The notes under the pieces were generated by a model. That model was not told the origin of the DNA. It did no database searches and saw only the letters and a program-made list of their open reading frames with translations. Below, piece by piece: positions 1-10,886 of a DNA stretch of 64,000 nt. The position numbers were made by a program, and so were the translations under genes. The stretch covers positions 59,681,461 through 59,745,460 of the forward strand of contig OY720348.1 of assembly GCA_963082975.1 (NCBI GenBank), given 5' to 3'. This DNA comes from Labia minor. Its lineage: Eukaryota > Arthropoda > Insecta > Dermaptera > Spongiphoridae. The first letter of the stretch is position 1, and each line of letters begins with the position of its first letter.

Positions 1-65
1 ACTTATTAGTTTATAATCAATAAATTTAAATTGAATTAAAAATAAAATTAATAATAACTACTGAC

Positions 66-151
66 CTCGGAGTTAATAAAGGGTTGATATTTCTCGCAAA
101 TTAAACTCGAAGAACAGCTCGTAGACTTGAATTGATGTCCATCACTCTCAC
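66..151 (-). other. Candidate exon, paralogue of the one near 10.3 kb
   Basis: Read on the minus strand, an 86-nt block is preceded by a T-rich tract ending in AG and followed by GAG|GTCAGT, a good donor. It aligns with 10,265-10,351. In the shared frame both copies contain DINS and end in LRV followed by TAA, so this could be a terminal coding exon; in another frame this copy is fully open, with several third-position-like differences from the other copy. GAGGTGAGAGT at the upstream edge could also act as a donor, which makes the boundary uncertain. No protein family was recognised. An old duplicated non-coding repeat is the main alternative. Confidence 0.3.
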
Positions 152-209
152 CTCGATAAAGAAAAAAATAATTAAGATTAGATATTTATATTATATACAG
201 GAAATAAAA

Positions 210-1060
210 AAATAAGATATAAATAAATAAATAATATTAATAGGATTAAAAAAGTGTATACATTTTTAAAAATATTATCTTATTTCTGTAATATATTAAA
301 ATACTAAAATTATTTTACATCCTATATAGAACCATGATTAGAATAAGTTATAATACGCATTTAATAGACATATAATAAAAATATCTTAGAAAACATCAGA
401 AAACTAATTATGATTATATTATTAATTTCACGAAGATTTTATTCTGTTTCATTGATATACTTATAGGTAATAGAAATATTATTCATTTTTCAAAAGTGTT
501 ATAATAATATGAAATTGACCAAACAATATTCATATGAGATTTGAAAGGAACGGAGTGAGCGATAATGAGATTAGAAAGAATATATAGAATATTTAAAATT
601 ATATATTCCAATATGAATATAAGAAATTTATATTTTTTTGATTTATAATTATATTATATGAATTTTGAAAATAATCAGCACATCTTTATATTTTTTAAAT
701 AAATAAGTTTTAATAGGATTAATATATATATTGAAATTTAAAAAATATTTCAATAAATATATTTAAAGGAAAATAAAATTTTGTATATGATTTTTTAATT
801 TTTAAATAATTTTAATTTAACTTTTAATAAAATTTAATTAATGAGATCTGATAGAATATTTAAGATTAATTCTTTTCAAAGATTTGAATGAAAAATTTAT
901 AAATTTATTTGGGTATATGAATAAAAATAATTATAAAAATGCACTGTATAAAATTTAATTTTTATTGAAATATTTTTTTTTTTTAAATTTCACTAATCTT
1001 CCATTTAATTAATAAAAATAAATAATAAAATTACAATTAATTCTTGATTAGCGACTGATT
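210..1060. other. AT-rich DNA, no feature seen
   Basis: Dense A/T runs with no open frame of note, no recognisable repeat family and no RNA gene. Confidence 0.5.
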
Positions 1061-1075
1061 AAGGGATGATTTCAG

Positions 1076-1205
1076 TGGAGAGGCCGCTTAGGGTCTTGCA
1101 CGCAGCAGGGAAGGGAACTAAATGAGTTCGAGTCAGCCGGCCTGCATGAGGAGGTCAGTTCAGGCGGCGGAGGGGCATGGAGAGGGGCGAGCGGGGAGTG
1201 CAGAG
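1076..1205 (+). other. Candidate GC-rich protein-coding exon
   Basis: A GC-rich island stands out abruptly from the AT-rich surroundings. It starts after GATGATTTCAG, a plausible acceptor, and ends at GAG|GTGAGC, a near-consensus donor. The 130 nt hold one frame with no stop across all 43 codons, while the other two plus-strand frames are closed by TAG or TGA. The predicted peptide is rich in Gly, Glu, Ser and Arg with a short Gly run near its end, and resembles no family I recognise. No neighbouring exon could be joined to it. A GC-rich exon of a regulatory gene is the favoured reading. Confidence 0.42.
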
Positions 1206-1557
1206 GTGAGCGCTCTACTGCAAATTATTTCAAATAAAATACATATTAAAATAAAATAAAATAAACAAATATTAATTTTTAAAATTAGTGGTGTTTTAGA
1301 ATACATCTTAAATCGAATCAATAAGTTTAATTCTATTGATTCTATTAAATCAATAAGCTTAATTTTATTCAAAGATCTTAATGAAAATTTAAAAAAAAAT
1401 TATAAATATATCAGTAAGAAGTTCATTAATGAAATTATCATATTTTGAAAAAAAAAACAAGGAGGTGGCGTATTAATGTAAATGGTTCAATTTAAATTTA
1501 AAATTGTTTGCCGAATGTGATATAATTTTGATTTAATGTAAATATATTTCATAAAAA

Positions 1558-1918
1558 AGTTGACCTGTGGCCAGGTCCGAACCGACCGACGGTTTGAAGT
1601 AAAGTAATTTCCAGCTACAGAAACAATTTCAAATAATTTTAATATATCTATTAATGTAATAAAAAAACAGATATGGATATAACATAAATATTTTTAATTT
1701 TATTTTATTTATTTAATATATAAGTAAGAGCTGGCTGTGACGTCATGAATGGCTGGATGACGTCATATAATTTTAAATTATGAAAAAACTAATAAAGATG
1801 ATTTTTCTCGAGGATAAAACCAATACAAAGTGCATCATGATTCGTGGAGATATGTAAAAATCTCCACATGTGAAATTTGGTGTGAAAACAATACCTCCCT
1901 TACTATCGTCGGTCGGTA
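1558..1918 (-). repeat. Family B Helentron-like element, short form
   Basis: One of six B copies. On this strand it starts TTACCGACCGAC and ends with the hairpin GACCTG-gcca-CAGGTC followed by AACTT. This copy lacks the (GTCC)n core of the long form. It passes directly from the first to the second of two internal ~90-bp direct repeats, as expected after recombination between them. It keeps the paired TGACGTCA-like blocks near 1,740-1,765. Confidence 0.7.
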
Positions 1919-2619
1919 AAAAAGGAAATTTGTTTGATAATTTGCAAATATACTTATTTAATAATTGTTATATGCATGTAAATATTTATTCATATTGTTT
2001 AAAGACTTTTGCCATTTCAGAGGCAGTAAGCTCGTTATTCATGTTAGGTAGTTAAAAACTTTAGAGAACAAGAGTCAATGAATTCCTCAGGTAACTAATT
2101 TGATAGCATTATAAAAAGTAAATGTTTTTTCCTAATAAAATATGTTCAAATTGTGATAGAAGGTAGGTACTTTAAAATAAAATGATAAGCTGTTAAAATT
2201 AATTATATTGCCAACTACAGATTTCATACTTAACTACGTATAATATAATAATCATAGAAATAATAATAATATTTAATATTATTATTTTTGTTATTATGAA
2301 TGAATCAATTAATTAAAATTAAAAAAAAAAAAAAAACGATAAAATAAACACTACAAATGTACACATAGTTACATGGTTTTGTAATAATATCATACATTTG
2401 TTTTTTGAATCAAATTATTTAAAAACTTTTTATATTATTTTATTAAAAGTTGAAAAATATTGTATATGCAAAGAAGTTTCACATAACGTACTTATAAACA
2501 TTCATAAATAATGTTTAATGAAAATGTTTCAATTCCATATTTATATTCAACCTTCCCTTTATTTAAAACAAAACTTTTTCAACATTTTTTTTCTTTACTT
2601 ACCTATCTTAAATTTAATA

Positions 2620-3442
2620 CAGGGTGCGCCAAAACTGTCTCCTTATTTTTAAAGCTCAATAAAACAAATATTATTTGATATACAAGAGTTCAACCAAAAC
2701 AATTTCATCTCAATTGGTTTTGAATAGAATATCTGCAAAGTGCTGTATACCATTATTGCAGCATTGTCAGAAGCCATTTATTAAGTTTAGCATAATTTTA
2801 CTAAAATTTCTTGCGATATTGGCGACGTTCCAGACAGCATTATGGTCCTGAATGATGTTTGAAGATTTGAGTTTCATCTAAATAATTGCCATTTGATGTT
2901 AATTTTCAAGCATGTTTTCAATGAAAGCAACTCGATTAATTACCATGTTGTACGGATGAAAATGAAGACCTTCTTGAAGAATTCTTCTGCGGTCTGAAAA
3001 GTGAAGAGTAACCGCATGTTTGAGTACGGCAGTAAGAGAGACCCCCCACCCCCTCCTATGTTTTTGTGAAAGTCCACCTCCGCTTTTGACTACTGATCCA
3101 GTTTCTCTGAAGTTTTTGACCTACAAAACAAATCGATTTTTGATCAGAGAATTGTGAATTGCGAGAAATCTTATATCTGCAACGATGACGGACTCAAATT
3201 TTGCGGATGTATTGTTACGGAAAAATATTGGGCGCCGTTGTCAGACAATCAACCTGTTGAAAAAGCCCATTGCCAATAACCACCCAAAGCGCCCCCATGA
3301 CGTTTACATTTTTCTTACACTGTACACTTCCACAGTCCATATGGTGTTACAGATAAAACCGCGCGTTTTCAAGCAATACCTCTTTACCTTGTCGCTTGTA
3401 CATTCGGTACCACCACCTTTCAGGCAGTTTTAATACATTCTG
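2620..3442 (-). mobile_element. Degenerate mariner-superfamily DNA transposon
   Basis: TA-flanked element with imperfect terminal inverted repeats: CAGGGTGCGCCAAAACTGTC on the left, and on the right a sequence whose reverse complement begins ACAGAATGTATTAAAACTG. Minus-strand reading recovers N-terminal transposase similarity of the insect DDE type with a helix-turn-helix domain: FRETGSV near 3,095-3,125, then a linker, then LHFHPYNMVI near 2,940-2,980. Stops and frameshifts interrupt every frame, and the DDE catalytic region is not recognisable. It is dead. Confidence 0.68.
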
Positions 3443-3580
3443 TATAATTTATTATCATTTTATTATAATTTTCAATTTAAATTTATGTATTTCCTAGTCT
3501 TCAGTATAAGTAAAAAATGTTTATTAAAATTTATTTTTAATTTCATCAATTGTTTGAATTAATATCAAAATAAATATATA

Positions 3581-3677
3581 CGAGAGTGGTCTGAAAATTT
3601 TTTTTTTTTGTTTTATTTTTCAAAATTCAAGATAATTGAGACCTGTACGATATCAGCTGAACGTGTGCGAAATAATT
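3581..3677 (+). mobile_element. Mariner left-end fragment
   Basis: About 97 bp matching the left end of the mariner relic at 4,048-4,530, including the terminal CGAGAGTGGTCTGAAAA and the SAERVRNN coding patch. It is cut off where the A fragment begins. Confidence 0.7.
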
Positions 3678-3686
3678 TAATAATAA

Positions 3687-3780
3687 AAATGACTCAGGGA
3701 CATTCAAAACGTATAAAAACATCAAAATCTCGACATTTAAATTTTTCATGATCGCAATACTATCTCTGACGAGATAGTAA
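3687..3780 (-). repeat. Family A element, end fragment
   Basis: The hairpin end of family A: the GACTCAGGGACATTC block, then a terminal stem of ACTATCTC paired with GAGATAGT. It is part of the inverted duplication with 12,824-13,563. Confidence 0.75.
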
Positions 3781-4047
3781 TAAACTGTGTTTTATCCAAA
3801 CTATTTATTAATAAAATTAAAAATAATAATTAAACAATAATTATCTTTATAAATTTTACCACATTTGCATAATGCTTGAACATAATATAATGTAATTTGT
3901 ATATTCTTTATTATTGTTATTTGTGTTTATTAATGACTTTAATTAAAATGAGTTTGTCAGAAAATTAAATATATATCACGAAAAATCAATGTAAAAAGTG
4001 AATTACCAAATAGAAATGTCTGAACAATCTCTAGTAGAGCATATATA

Positions 4048-4530
4048 CTAGGGTGGTCTGAAAGGTTTCCGACCTGACCAAGAAAAACGATGTTTTTCAA
4101 TTTTTTTTTTTTTTTTTATTTTTCAAAATTCAAGATAATTGAGACCTGTACGATGTCAGCTGAACGTGTGCGAAATAATTTGCAAAACCATTTGAATATG
4201 GAAAGCTGTGTGCAACGTGGGTGACGCATTTCCTAACGTTAGACCAAAAGTTGCTTCGAAAAACCATTTCTAACGACATATACCAAACGGCGTATACCAA
4301 AGGAATTTTTGTGTCGATTCATAACTGTTGATGAAACTTAAATTAAATTAAATCAAATGTAATTAATTAATTAAATAATTTATTAATTAATTAAATTAAT
4401 TAGAACAGCGTTATGAGAAATATATCAGTGTTGATGGGGTGGAGATAATTTTGAAAAATATAGCAAAAAAAAAAATTGAAAAACATCGTTTTTCTTGGTC
4501 AGGTCGGAAACTTTTCAGACCCCACCCTCG
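4048..4530 (+). mobile_element. Internally deleted mariner
   Basis: TA-flanked, with ~50-bp terminal inverted repeats beginning CTAGGGTGGTCTGAAAGG and ending in ...CCACCCTCG. Plus-strand remnants match mariner transposase: AERVRNN, WVTHFLTLDQK, and RFITVDET, the start of the first catalytic-aspartate block. Everything after that block is missing, and a simple AT stretch joins it to the right end. Non-functional. Confidence 0.78.
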
Positions 4531-4689
4531 TAAACATCTCTCTATGAATATATCAATTTAAAAATATTTTTTAATTTTATTTGACTTTTCTCTTATTTAT
4601 TTAAATTTTTTATTTAATCGAATATAATATTTTGTTTAATTTTTATTAATCTCATTGGGGGGGGGGGAACTACTGAACTTGAATATTAA

Positions 4690-4925
4690 CGCTGAAACAA
4701 TCTCAGCAGATCAAACGTCATTCTTTCCTTCCAATTCCTTTATAACTTCCTTTGTCAATTTGTGTCAGTCAATTGGTTTTCTTGTAGTCAAAATCTTCGC
4801 TAGTCTTTCTTAGTCATTCGTATCACGTGTTCCGCCAATCATGACTTTCTCAATTTTATGACCTTAACTATTATTGAGCAACCCTAAAGGTCATGTAATT
4901 AATTCCTCATTAGTCAACCACAGCC
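4690..4925 (-). pseudogene. RTE-like LINE 3' relic, strongly decayed
   Basis: The plus-strand sequence around 4,835-4,920 aligns with the RTE-like ORF end at 38,610-38,700: both share CAATTTTATGACC-like, AGGTCATG and CCTCATTAGTC-like blocks in order. No open frame remains. Confidence 0.45.
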
Positions 4926-5454
4926 ATTTGTCTATAATTTCATCTTTTGTTGTTTTTTAAGTCCAAACATTAAAAACCCTTATTAATAAAATTTACTTCT
5001 TTTGCATTTTATTGTGAATTATATTTTAATTTCATATATCTCCCTTTTATTTATTTATTTTATACACATAAGTACTTATCATTTTATTTTCAATTATCAT
5101 GCGTTTTTGTAGCTTTCCATTTTGAATCTTTATCGACTACACGTATAAATGAGATCTCATATGATAAAATCTTAATTATCTTGTTCGTCAATGAAGACAT
5201 CAATAGCACAAGGTGATAATATTCCCAAACATTAATCAGTCCCTAATGAGTAGGAAAAAAAATCGTTTTTTAATTGGTTTGTTGAATTATTAAAATAATC
5301 CTCGGCAATCGCATGTAAAATGACTATTGATTAGGCTTAATCAGTTTGTTATTTGAAATTGACAAGAGGGTTGTAATCCATTGCTAATCATTTCTTCTTC
5401 AATCATTTGATATAAGAGAGGAATAAATAAAATGATTTTTTCACATTACTGAAT

Positions 5455-5753
5455 ATAAGGCGCCACTGGGTGGGTGGTAGCGTAGCTGGCTCACATTCTC
5501 GTGGTGCCGGGTTCAAATCCCGGGCCTTGCAAGGGAATTTCTCTAGCTGGGGTCTATGGGACGGTGTCAATCCAGCCTCCGGGATCAACATTGGGAAACT
5601 ACTTGATAAAAAGTAGTGCCTCCGATCAAGAAAATCAAGGTAAATGTTGATAGGACCCGTTCTACTGATCATAGGACACATCATTGAGATAACCGCGACT
5701 TGATAGGCTTTATCCTTGCGTAAGACGTACAAAAATCAGAGGGTTTTTTTATA
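5455..5753 (+). mobile_element. tRNA-derived SINE with a target-site duplication
   Basis: The head carries an RNA polymerase III internal promoter: box A-like TAGCGTAGCTGG at about 5,478 and box B GGTTCAAATCC at about 5,511. An unrelated body and a T-rich tail follow. The element is bounded by the 10-bp direct repeat ATTACTGAAT at 5,445-5,454 and 5,754-5,763, which proves insertion by target-primed integration. It is not a tRNA gene, because the acceptor and anticodon stems do not pair as in a tRNA. Confidence 0.82.
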
Positions 5754-5799
5754 ATTACTGAATGATACAGTTAATTAATTCATCGAAACGTCTTTCCAC

Positions 5800-5912
5800 A
5801 TTCCTCTGTTTTGAGTAACATCTATCCAACTCCCATTCTCTCCCAATTCCCATAAATCCTTCCTTATATTGTCAGGTCATTGCATTATTGGTTTCCCAAC
5901 TGGGTAATAAAA
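5800..5912 (-). pseudogene. RTE-like LINE 3' relic
   Basis: Aligns with 38,450-38,560: the blocks TCCAACTCCCATTCTCTC, CCTTCCTTATATTGTCAGG and TTTCCCAACTGG match the RNW-containing C-terminus of the RTE-like ORF read on the minus strand. Stops throughout. Confidence 0.45.
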
Positions 5913-5929
5913 TTATAATCCAATTTAAT

Positions 5930-6900
5930 TAAAATGGATTTTATATTAAATATAATTTGTTTTTATATTATAAAATTTTCATCTAATAAATTTCAAAAAG
6001 TCCCTTTGATTAGTACAAATAACTTATTTGCGAGTTAGGGTTGGAATAGGTGGTTGGGAGGAGTGAAAAGTGGGAGTAGAGAATGGGGTAGGTGGGAGTG
6101 GGGATGGAGGCGAGGTAGGTTAGGCGATTGTGAGCTGCGTATTTTTCAATGAGTGTATTGAATGCCTGTGTAATGGAATGCTTTTAATAAAAGGGAATTA
6201 TGAAAATAGGAATAAAATCCATTGGAACAATTTCATTTTAAGGAATTATGAATGGCAGCGGAAACAGAGAGTGCGATCGTAAATATAATAATAAAAACAA
6301 TAGGCAAATGGAGGAAAACGAATGCCGCATAAAAAGAGATGAAGAGGGGGAGGGGGGGAGGGGAAATTAATCTTTATCTGATAAACTACTCATTTGAAAA
6401 TAATATACAAATGAAAAATAAGGATATATAGATTTATATTATATATTCATATATTATTACATTTTATTATATAGATAGAGCGAGAGAGAGAGGGAATATC
6501 TCTGTTTCTCTCTCTCTTTGATTATGCGTTTAATCCATTTTCAAATAAAATGTGATATTTCATTTAGAACAACAAATATCAAAGAAAAAAAAATCAAATT
6601 TATAGAAATGAATCCAATGTTATTATATTGACAAAAATAGCATGTAGGTGGATTGTGAACATATATGACTTTTTGATTGAAAATTATTTGAAATTCATCC
6701 ATTAGAGATACTTATTAATTTGATTTTTGAAAATATATTTTGTATATTTTATCTTATTATATTAGCAAAAATTGTATATATATATATATTAATTTTTGAA
6801 ATATTATATTAAATATTAATTTTTTTGAAATTCACATCATTTTTATACAGAAAAATCGATCTGTTTTGGTTTCAGCCTCGGGAAAAACATCTTTGTTATT
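5930..6900. other. AT-rich DNA with a G-rich patch and (GA)n
   Basis: No gene seen. The top strand at 6,035-6,125 is rich in G runs separated by short spacers (potential G-quadruplex), 6,345-6,363 is a purine tract, and 6,478-6,495 is a (GA)n tract. Confidence 0.5.
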
Positions 6901-7017
6901 TTTTTCTTAATTTAAAATAGTAAATTTAAATGATGTGTCAGTCCATCCATATTCTTCCGGACAGCGCATCTTTAAATACAAAATATTAGAAATAAAATAA
7001 AATTAAAAATATTTATT

Positions 7018-7700
7018 TTAATAATATTTTGTAATCTAATTACGAAATATATAATACGTTATATCCACAGGCCATACTTTTTTTAAATTTATGTTCTTTT
7101 AAATTATAGGGCTTGGTAGTTTAAAATTTATATATTAAACTAATATGTATCTGATTAGTCTTACAAACAATTTCTTTCTTTAATTTAAAATGTTAATTAA
7201 AGAATATCTTATTCCAAATAAATTGTTGGATAAATCGGATCTAATAATATAAAATTATTTTAATTAAACTGATAACTTTTACAATAAATTATATTAAATA
7301 ATTTAAATGAAATTTGATTATTAAAAAGAAAAAGAAAAGAAAAATTATATATATTAATAATTTTGTATTCATTGTGTTGAACATGTATGAATAAATGGAT
7401 AGGTACTTTGAACCGAAAAAATACTCTCAAATGTGTGAACAACGCACAGCTTTTAAAAATTTTTATAAAATGTTTTATACCTAAATTAAAACAAATAAAT
7501 TGATTGATAGTTTATGTATAAATAGAGGCAAAAGTGAGATTATAAGATAGGAATAGTAAAAAAGAGGTTTATAATTATATAAACGCCCCTACGAATTTAT
7601 TAATATTACCAGCCAAATCCGATAATAAGGAATAATTTTTATAATGCCCGAACGGCGTATTTATTAATTAAATTAAATATTAATCTAAAATTGAAAACTT
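7018..7700. other. AT-rich DNA, no feature seen
   Basis: Only short chance open frames of low-complexity composition; no recognisable repeat. Confidence 0.45.
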
Positions 7701-7714
7701 GACAACCACTCTAA

Positions 7715-7965
7715 TCAACCTCATTTTCATCATTGAGCTTCTGGTCCAGATAGGCCTCTTTAAATAATCTCTCTTTGTTTACCCTCTGAATCCAGTTGGA
7801 CGAGATGCGTTTTATATCATCCGTCCTCCGAGTTGGTGGGTTTTCTTCTGCTCCTAAGGGCGTATTCTCTGAGACGTCATTCCATTATTCTTTTGGACCA
7901 TCTTTCGTTGGGCATGCTCGGGACATGTCCACCCCAGGCCACTCCAATAGTTTTTAGTATTTATT
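7715..7965 (-). pseudogene. RTE-type endonuclease/RT, C-terminal relic
   Basis: Minus-strand translation gives WGGHVPSMPNERWSKRIMEW and, after a stop and a frameshift, DDIKRISSNWIQRVNKE..LFKEAY, ending in VD and TAG near 7,720. This is the conserved tail of RTE-like LINE polyproteins (GHV.RM, then TDDIKR...NWIQ). The rest of the protein is absent, as expected for a 5'-truncated, decayed insertion. Confidence 0.72.
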
Positions 7966-8028
7966 TATTTATTTGTTGCGATTCTTGCTTTAATCATTAT
8001 TTGAAGGGAACTTGAGTTAATTATTTAT

Positions 8029-8127
8029 AGTGAAAATGACTCAGGGACATTCAAAACGTATAAAAACATCAAAATCTCAACATCGAAAAACTTTCGTGAT
8101 AGCAATACTATCTCTGGCGAGATAGTA
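8029..8127 (-). repeat. Family A element, end fragment
   Basis: The same ~100-bp hairpin end as at 3,687-3,780, with the terminal stem ACTATCTCtggcGAGATAGT intact. Confidence 0.72.
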
Positions 8128-8129
8128 AA

Positions 8130-8700
8130 TAATAGTTGATAATTTATTAATATTCGATGATTATTTATTTTAGATATAATCGCGAAACATAACCATATAT
8201 TTACATTTCACATAAAATAATTTCCACAAAAAAAAATAAATTATTATTATATTTGGTTAAAGTTAAATATAAAAAAAGAAATAATAATTAAAAAATTATA
8301 TATTTATAATATATCTGATATTTATGGTGTATGAATAATATTGAATTCAGTAATTTACAATCATCAGACTAATTATTAATTAATTCTACCTAAATAGTAA
8401 AAATATTAAAATATATAAAATATTACATTAAGCATTGGATATTTGAAAAAGAAATATTTTTTTTTGTATTTTCCAAAAAAAAAGAGAATAAAAATTTATA
8501 AATAATCGCGATATTCAATTATTTTTTTAAATTATAAATTAAATACAAAAATAATTGAATATTCAATAGGGCCTCCTCCTTCCCCATAAATAAGCCCTTC
8601 CAAGCCTCGCCTTACGGAATTTGGAAAAAGAAATGAAAAATAAAGTTCGCCTTATTGCAAAAATAATAATAAGACGTATGCTTTGAATCAGCTGAGAGAG
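8130..8700. other. AT-rich DNA, no feature seen
   Basis: Low-complexity A/T-rich sequence without supported features. Confidence 0.45.
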
Positions 8701-8724
8701 TTTTTAATTTTTTGTATTTCGAAA

Positions 8725-8880
8725 TGAAACCATCCCATTTGGGGCAACCTGGAAGAGAACCTACCTAAGAGGTTGCATGATCTTCAACAATCTGGGTGGA
8801 TCGCTCATGCTAATCGAAAAGGCCCTATGCTCCAAAGATAAACAACAATTCATTCAGGGTATTCTCATTTGGGGGAACTG
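8725..8880 (+). pseudogene. Possible LINE C-terminal relic
   Basis: About 50 codons are open and include RTYLRGCMIFNNL followed by a Lys-rich segment. This resembles the last residues of some non-LTR polyproteins (pattern R.F...G...FN.LP...K). The resemblance is short and could be chance. Confidence 0.25.
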
Positions 8881-9017
8881 TGCTCATTTACCCTCCTGAA
8901 TGCCCGTTCATTCGATTCACTTCAACTACGCTCTCAGCAATTCAAAAAGACAAGGCATGCAATTCATGCAACCCTTCCCTTATAATATTGGCACTTGTTT
9001 TATCTCACCTCACTTTT

Positions 9018-9630
9018 TACCGACCGACGATAGTAAGGGAGGTATTGTTTTCACACCAAATTTCACATGTGGAGATTTTTACATATCTCCACGAATCATG
9101 CATTTTCTAAACAGAATAAAGTATTTTTAGCATGATGTCTGTCTGTCCGTCCGTCCGTCCGTATAGATGTGTACAGCTTGAACGGCTCAACGGATTTTGT
9201 TGAAATTTGGTATATTTACTTAATGCATCAGTATGATGAATTGATCAACTTTTGGTGCAAATCCGGAAACCGGAAGTGGTAGTATTAGCGATCGATGATA
9301 GGAAGGGAAGGGTTATTTTCACACCAAATTTCAATGAGGAGATTTTTTACATATCACCACGAATCATCCACTTTGTATTGGTTTTATCCTCGAGAAAAAT
9401 CATCTTTATTAGTTTTTTCTTAATTTAAAATTATATGACGTCATCCAGCCATTCATGACGTCACAGCCAGCTCTTACTTATATACTAAATAAATAAAATA
9501 AAATTAAATATATTTATGTTATATCCATATCTGTTTTTTATTACATTAATAGATATATTAAAATTATTTGAAATTGTTTCTGTAGCTGGAAATTACTTTA
9601 CTTCAAACCCATGGTCGGTTCGGACCTGGT
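9018..9630 (+). repeat. Family B Helentron-like element, long form
   Basis: The reference long copy: 5' TACCGACCGACGATAGTAAGG; first ~90-bp block (9,025-9,115); (GTCY)n core at 9,138-9,163; a conserved block with GAAATTTGGTAT and CCGGAAACCGGAAGTGG; second copy of the ~90-bp block (9,288-9,375); two TGACGTCA-like sites near 9,437-9,463; and the 3' TCGGTTCGGACCTGG. Its last bases are lost. No protein-coding capacity. Confidence 0.75.
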
Positions 9631-9653
9631 TATTTATTAATTTTTACCGACCG

Positions 9654-9680
9654 ACGATAGTAAGGGAGGTATTGTTATCT
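9654..9680 (+). repeat. Second 5' end of family B
   Basis: Immediately after the long copy the 5' terminal sequence TACCGACCGACGATAGTAAGG occurs again, then stops, as in a head-to-tail insertion or a partial second copy. Confidence 0.6.
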
Positions 9681-10299
9681 AATCTATTTTTTAGTAGAAT
9701 GAGAACAGGCATCCTTCGATCGAAGTAGGAGGCAGCCTTTTGAGAAACTCCCTAACAACAAAAAATAAGTATACCAAAAAATAAACCACCCGCATCAAAA
9801 CCTACCAATTCTAAATACCTTTCTCTCTTCCGCCTCCTTTATCAATGCTTTTTCTTCACAGATGTGCTCTAAAATTTCCTAATCTCACTAAATTCTATAA
9901 TATAATTTAATATATTTTTTTCTATAAGTTCCAAATGAATATTCACAAAACAAAAAAAAAACTATGTAAATTTAATTATAAACCTTACATTTACCTTTAA
10001 AAATTAATAAAATTTATAATTATTTTAAAATGTACCACATGCTAATTAAATAACGATGATTACTTACATTGAGATGTATTTTGTAGATCATTTCATTATC
10101 ATCAACAGGGATGGAGAATATAAACAAGAATTCGAATCAAAATCCAGTAGCAGGAACGTAGATGGAAACATGAAATTGAAGTAAAAAATAACATTTTAGA
10201 TTATTAAATTTTAAAATAAATAAATTGAAATTGAATTAAAAATCAAATAATAATAAATACTAATCTCGGAGTCATTAAAGGGTTGATATATCTCACAGA

Positions 10300-10351
10300 T
10301 TAGACTCGAAGATCAACTGGAAAATATGAATTGATGTCTTGTTTCTCTGGC
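10300..10351 (-). other. Candidate terminal coding exon
   Basis: On the minus strand an acceptor TTATCTAG lies at 10,352-10,359. In the frame continued from the 45-nt exon at 10,585-10,629 the coding sequence runs on and ends at LRV followed by TAA (10,300-10,302). The diverged copy at 66-151 has the DINS and LRV-stop positions in the same places. Similarity continues past the stop to about 10,262. CTCAAT|GTAAGT at 10,072-10,083 is another strong minus-strand donor that might end this exon. Confidence 0.33.
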
Positions 10352-10584
10352 CTAGATAAATAACAAATTAATTAATTAGCTTATTATATAAAGGAAATGA
10401 CAAAAACATATTTAAAAATATTTCGTAAAATTTTTTAAAGATGAATTTTAAATTAATTAAATATGATAAATTATAAATCTTAGACGTTTTTTTAAATATT
10501 ATATAAAGTGATAAATAACTATAAATTTCATGTATGTATAAATAAGAAGAATATCAAAGGTGGGATAAATGATGTCAATCTTAC

Positions 10585-10629
10585 CTTGGCTTGGAGAATT
10601 TAAAAGCAATCTTCGCGTTGTGCTGCTTT
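10585..10629 (-). other. Candidate 45-nt internal exon
   Basis: Minus-strand reading shows TTGGTTTAG|AAAGC as acceptor and CCAAG|GTAAGATTG as donor, both close to consensus. The 45 nt are more GC-rich than their surroundings. Splicing to the acceptor at 10,352 keeps a frame open into the LRV-stop described there. The protein family is not recognised. Confidence 0.35.
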
Positions 10630-10886
10630 CTAAACCAATAATAAATATTAAAAAAACAAATAAATGCAAAAGAAAATCACTTCCACCTCTCGTTTGGTAG
10701 TTCTCAATAAACTGAATGACAAATAAATATGTCTATTCTATTTAAATAATTAACTGGGTCGATAATTCCCTCTTAGAACAATTATATATTTTTTTTTACA
10801 AATTAAAAATAAATGCATTTTAATGAAATTCATATAAAGAGAATCAATTATTTTGAAAAAGAGCAAATGGAATTATTAAAAAAATT

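Larger units (their letters stand above)
3687..4530. repeat. Left arm of an inverted segmental duplication
   Basis: This arm consists of the A fragment, about 260 bp of otherwise single-copy DNA, and a deleted mariner. It reappears in reverse orientation at 12,824-13,563. The shared middle DNA (for example CATTTGCATAATGCTTG against its reverse complement near 13,370-13,390) shows that more than a common transposon was copied. Confidence 0.75.

Noticed and set aside
5461..5535. tRNA gene
   Set aside because: A and B boxes are present, but no cloverleaf pairing is visible and the unit continues into a SINE body with a target duplication.
9138..9163. Independent (GTCC)n microsatellite locus
   Set aside because: It is the core of family B and occurs at the same position in other copies.
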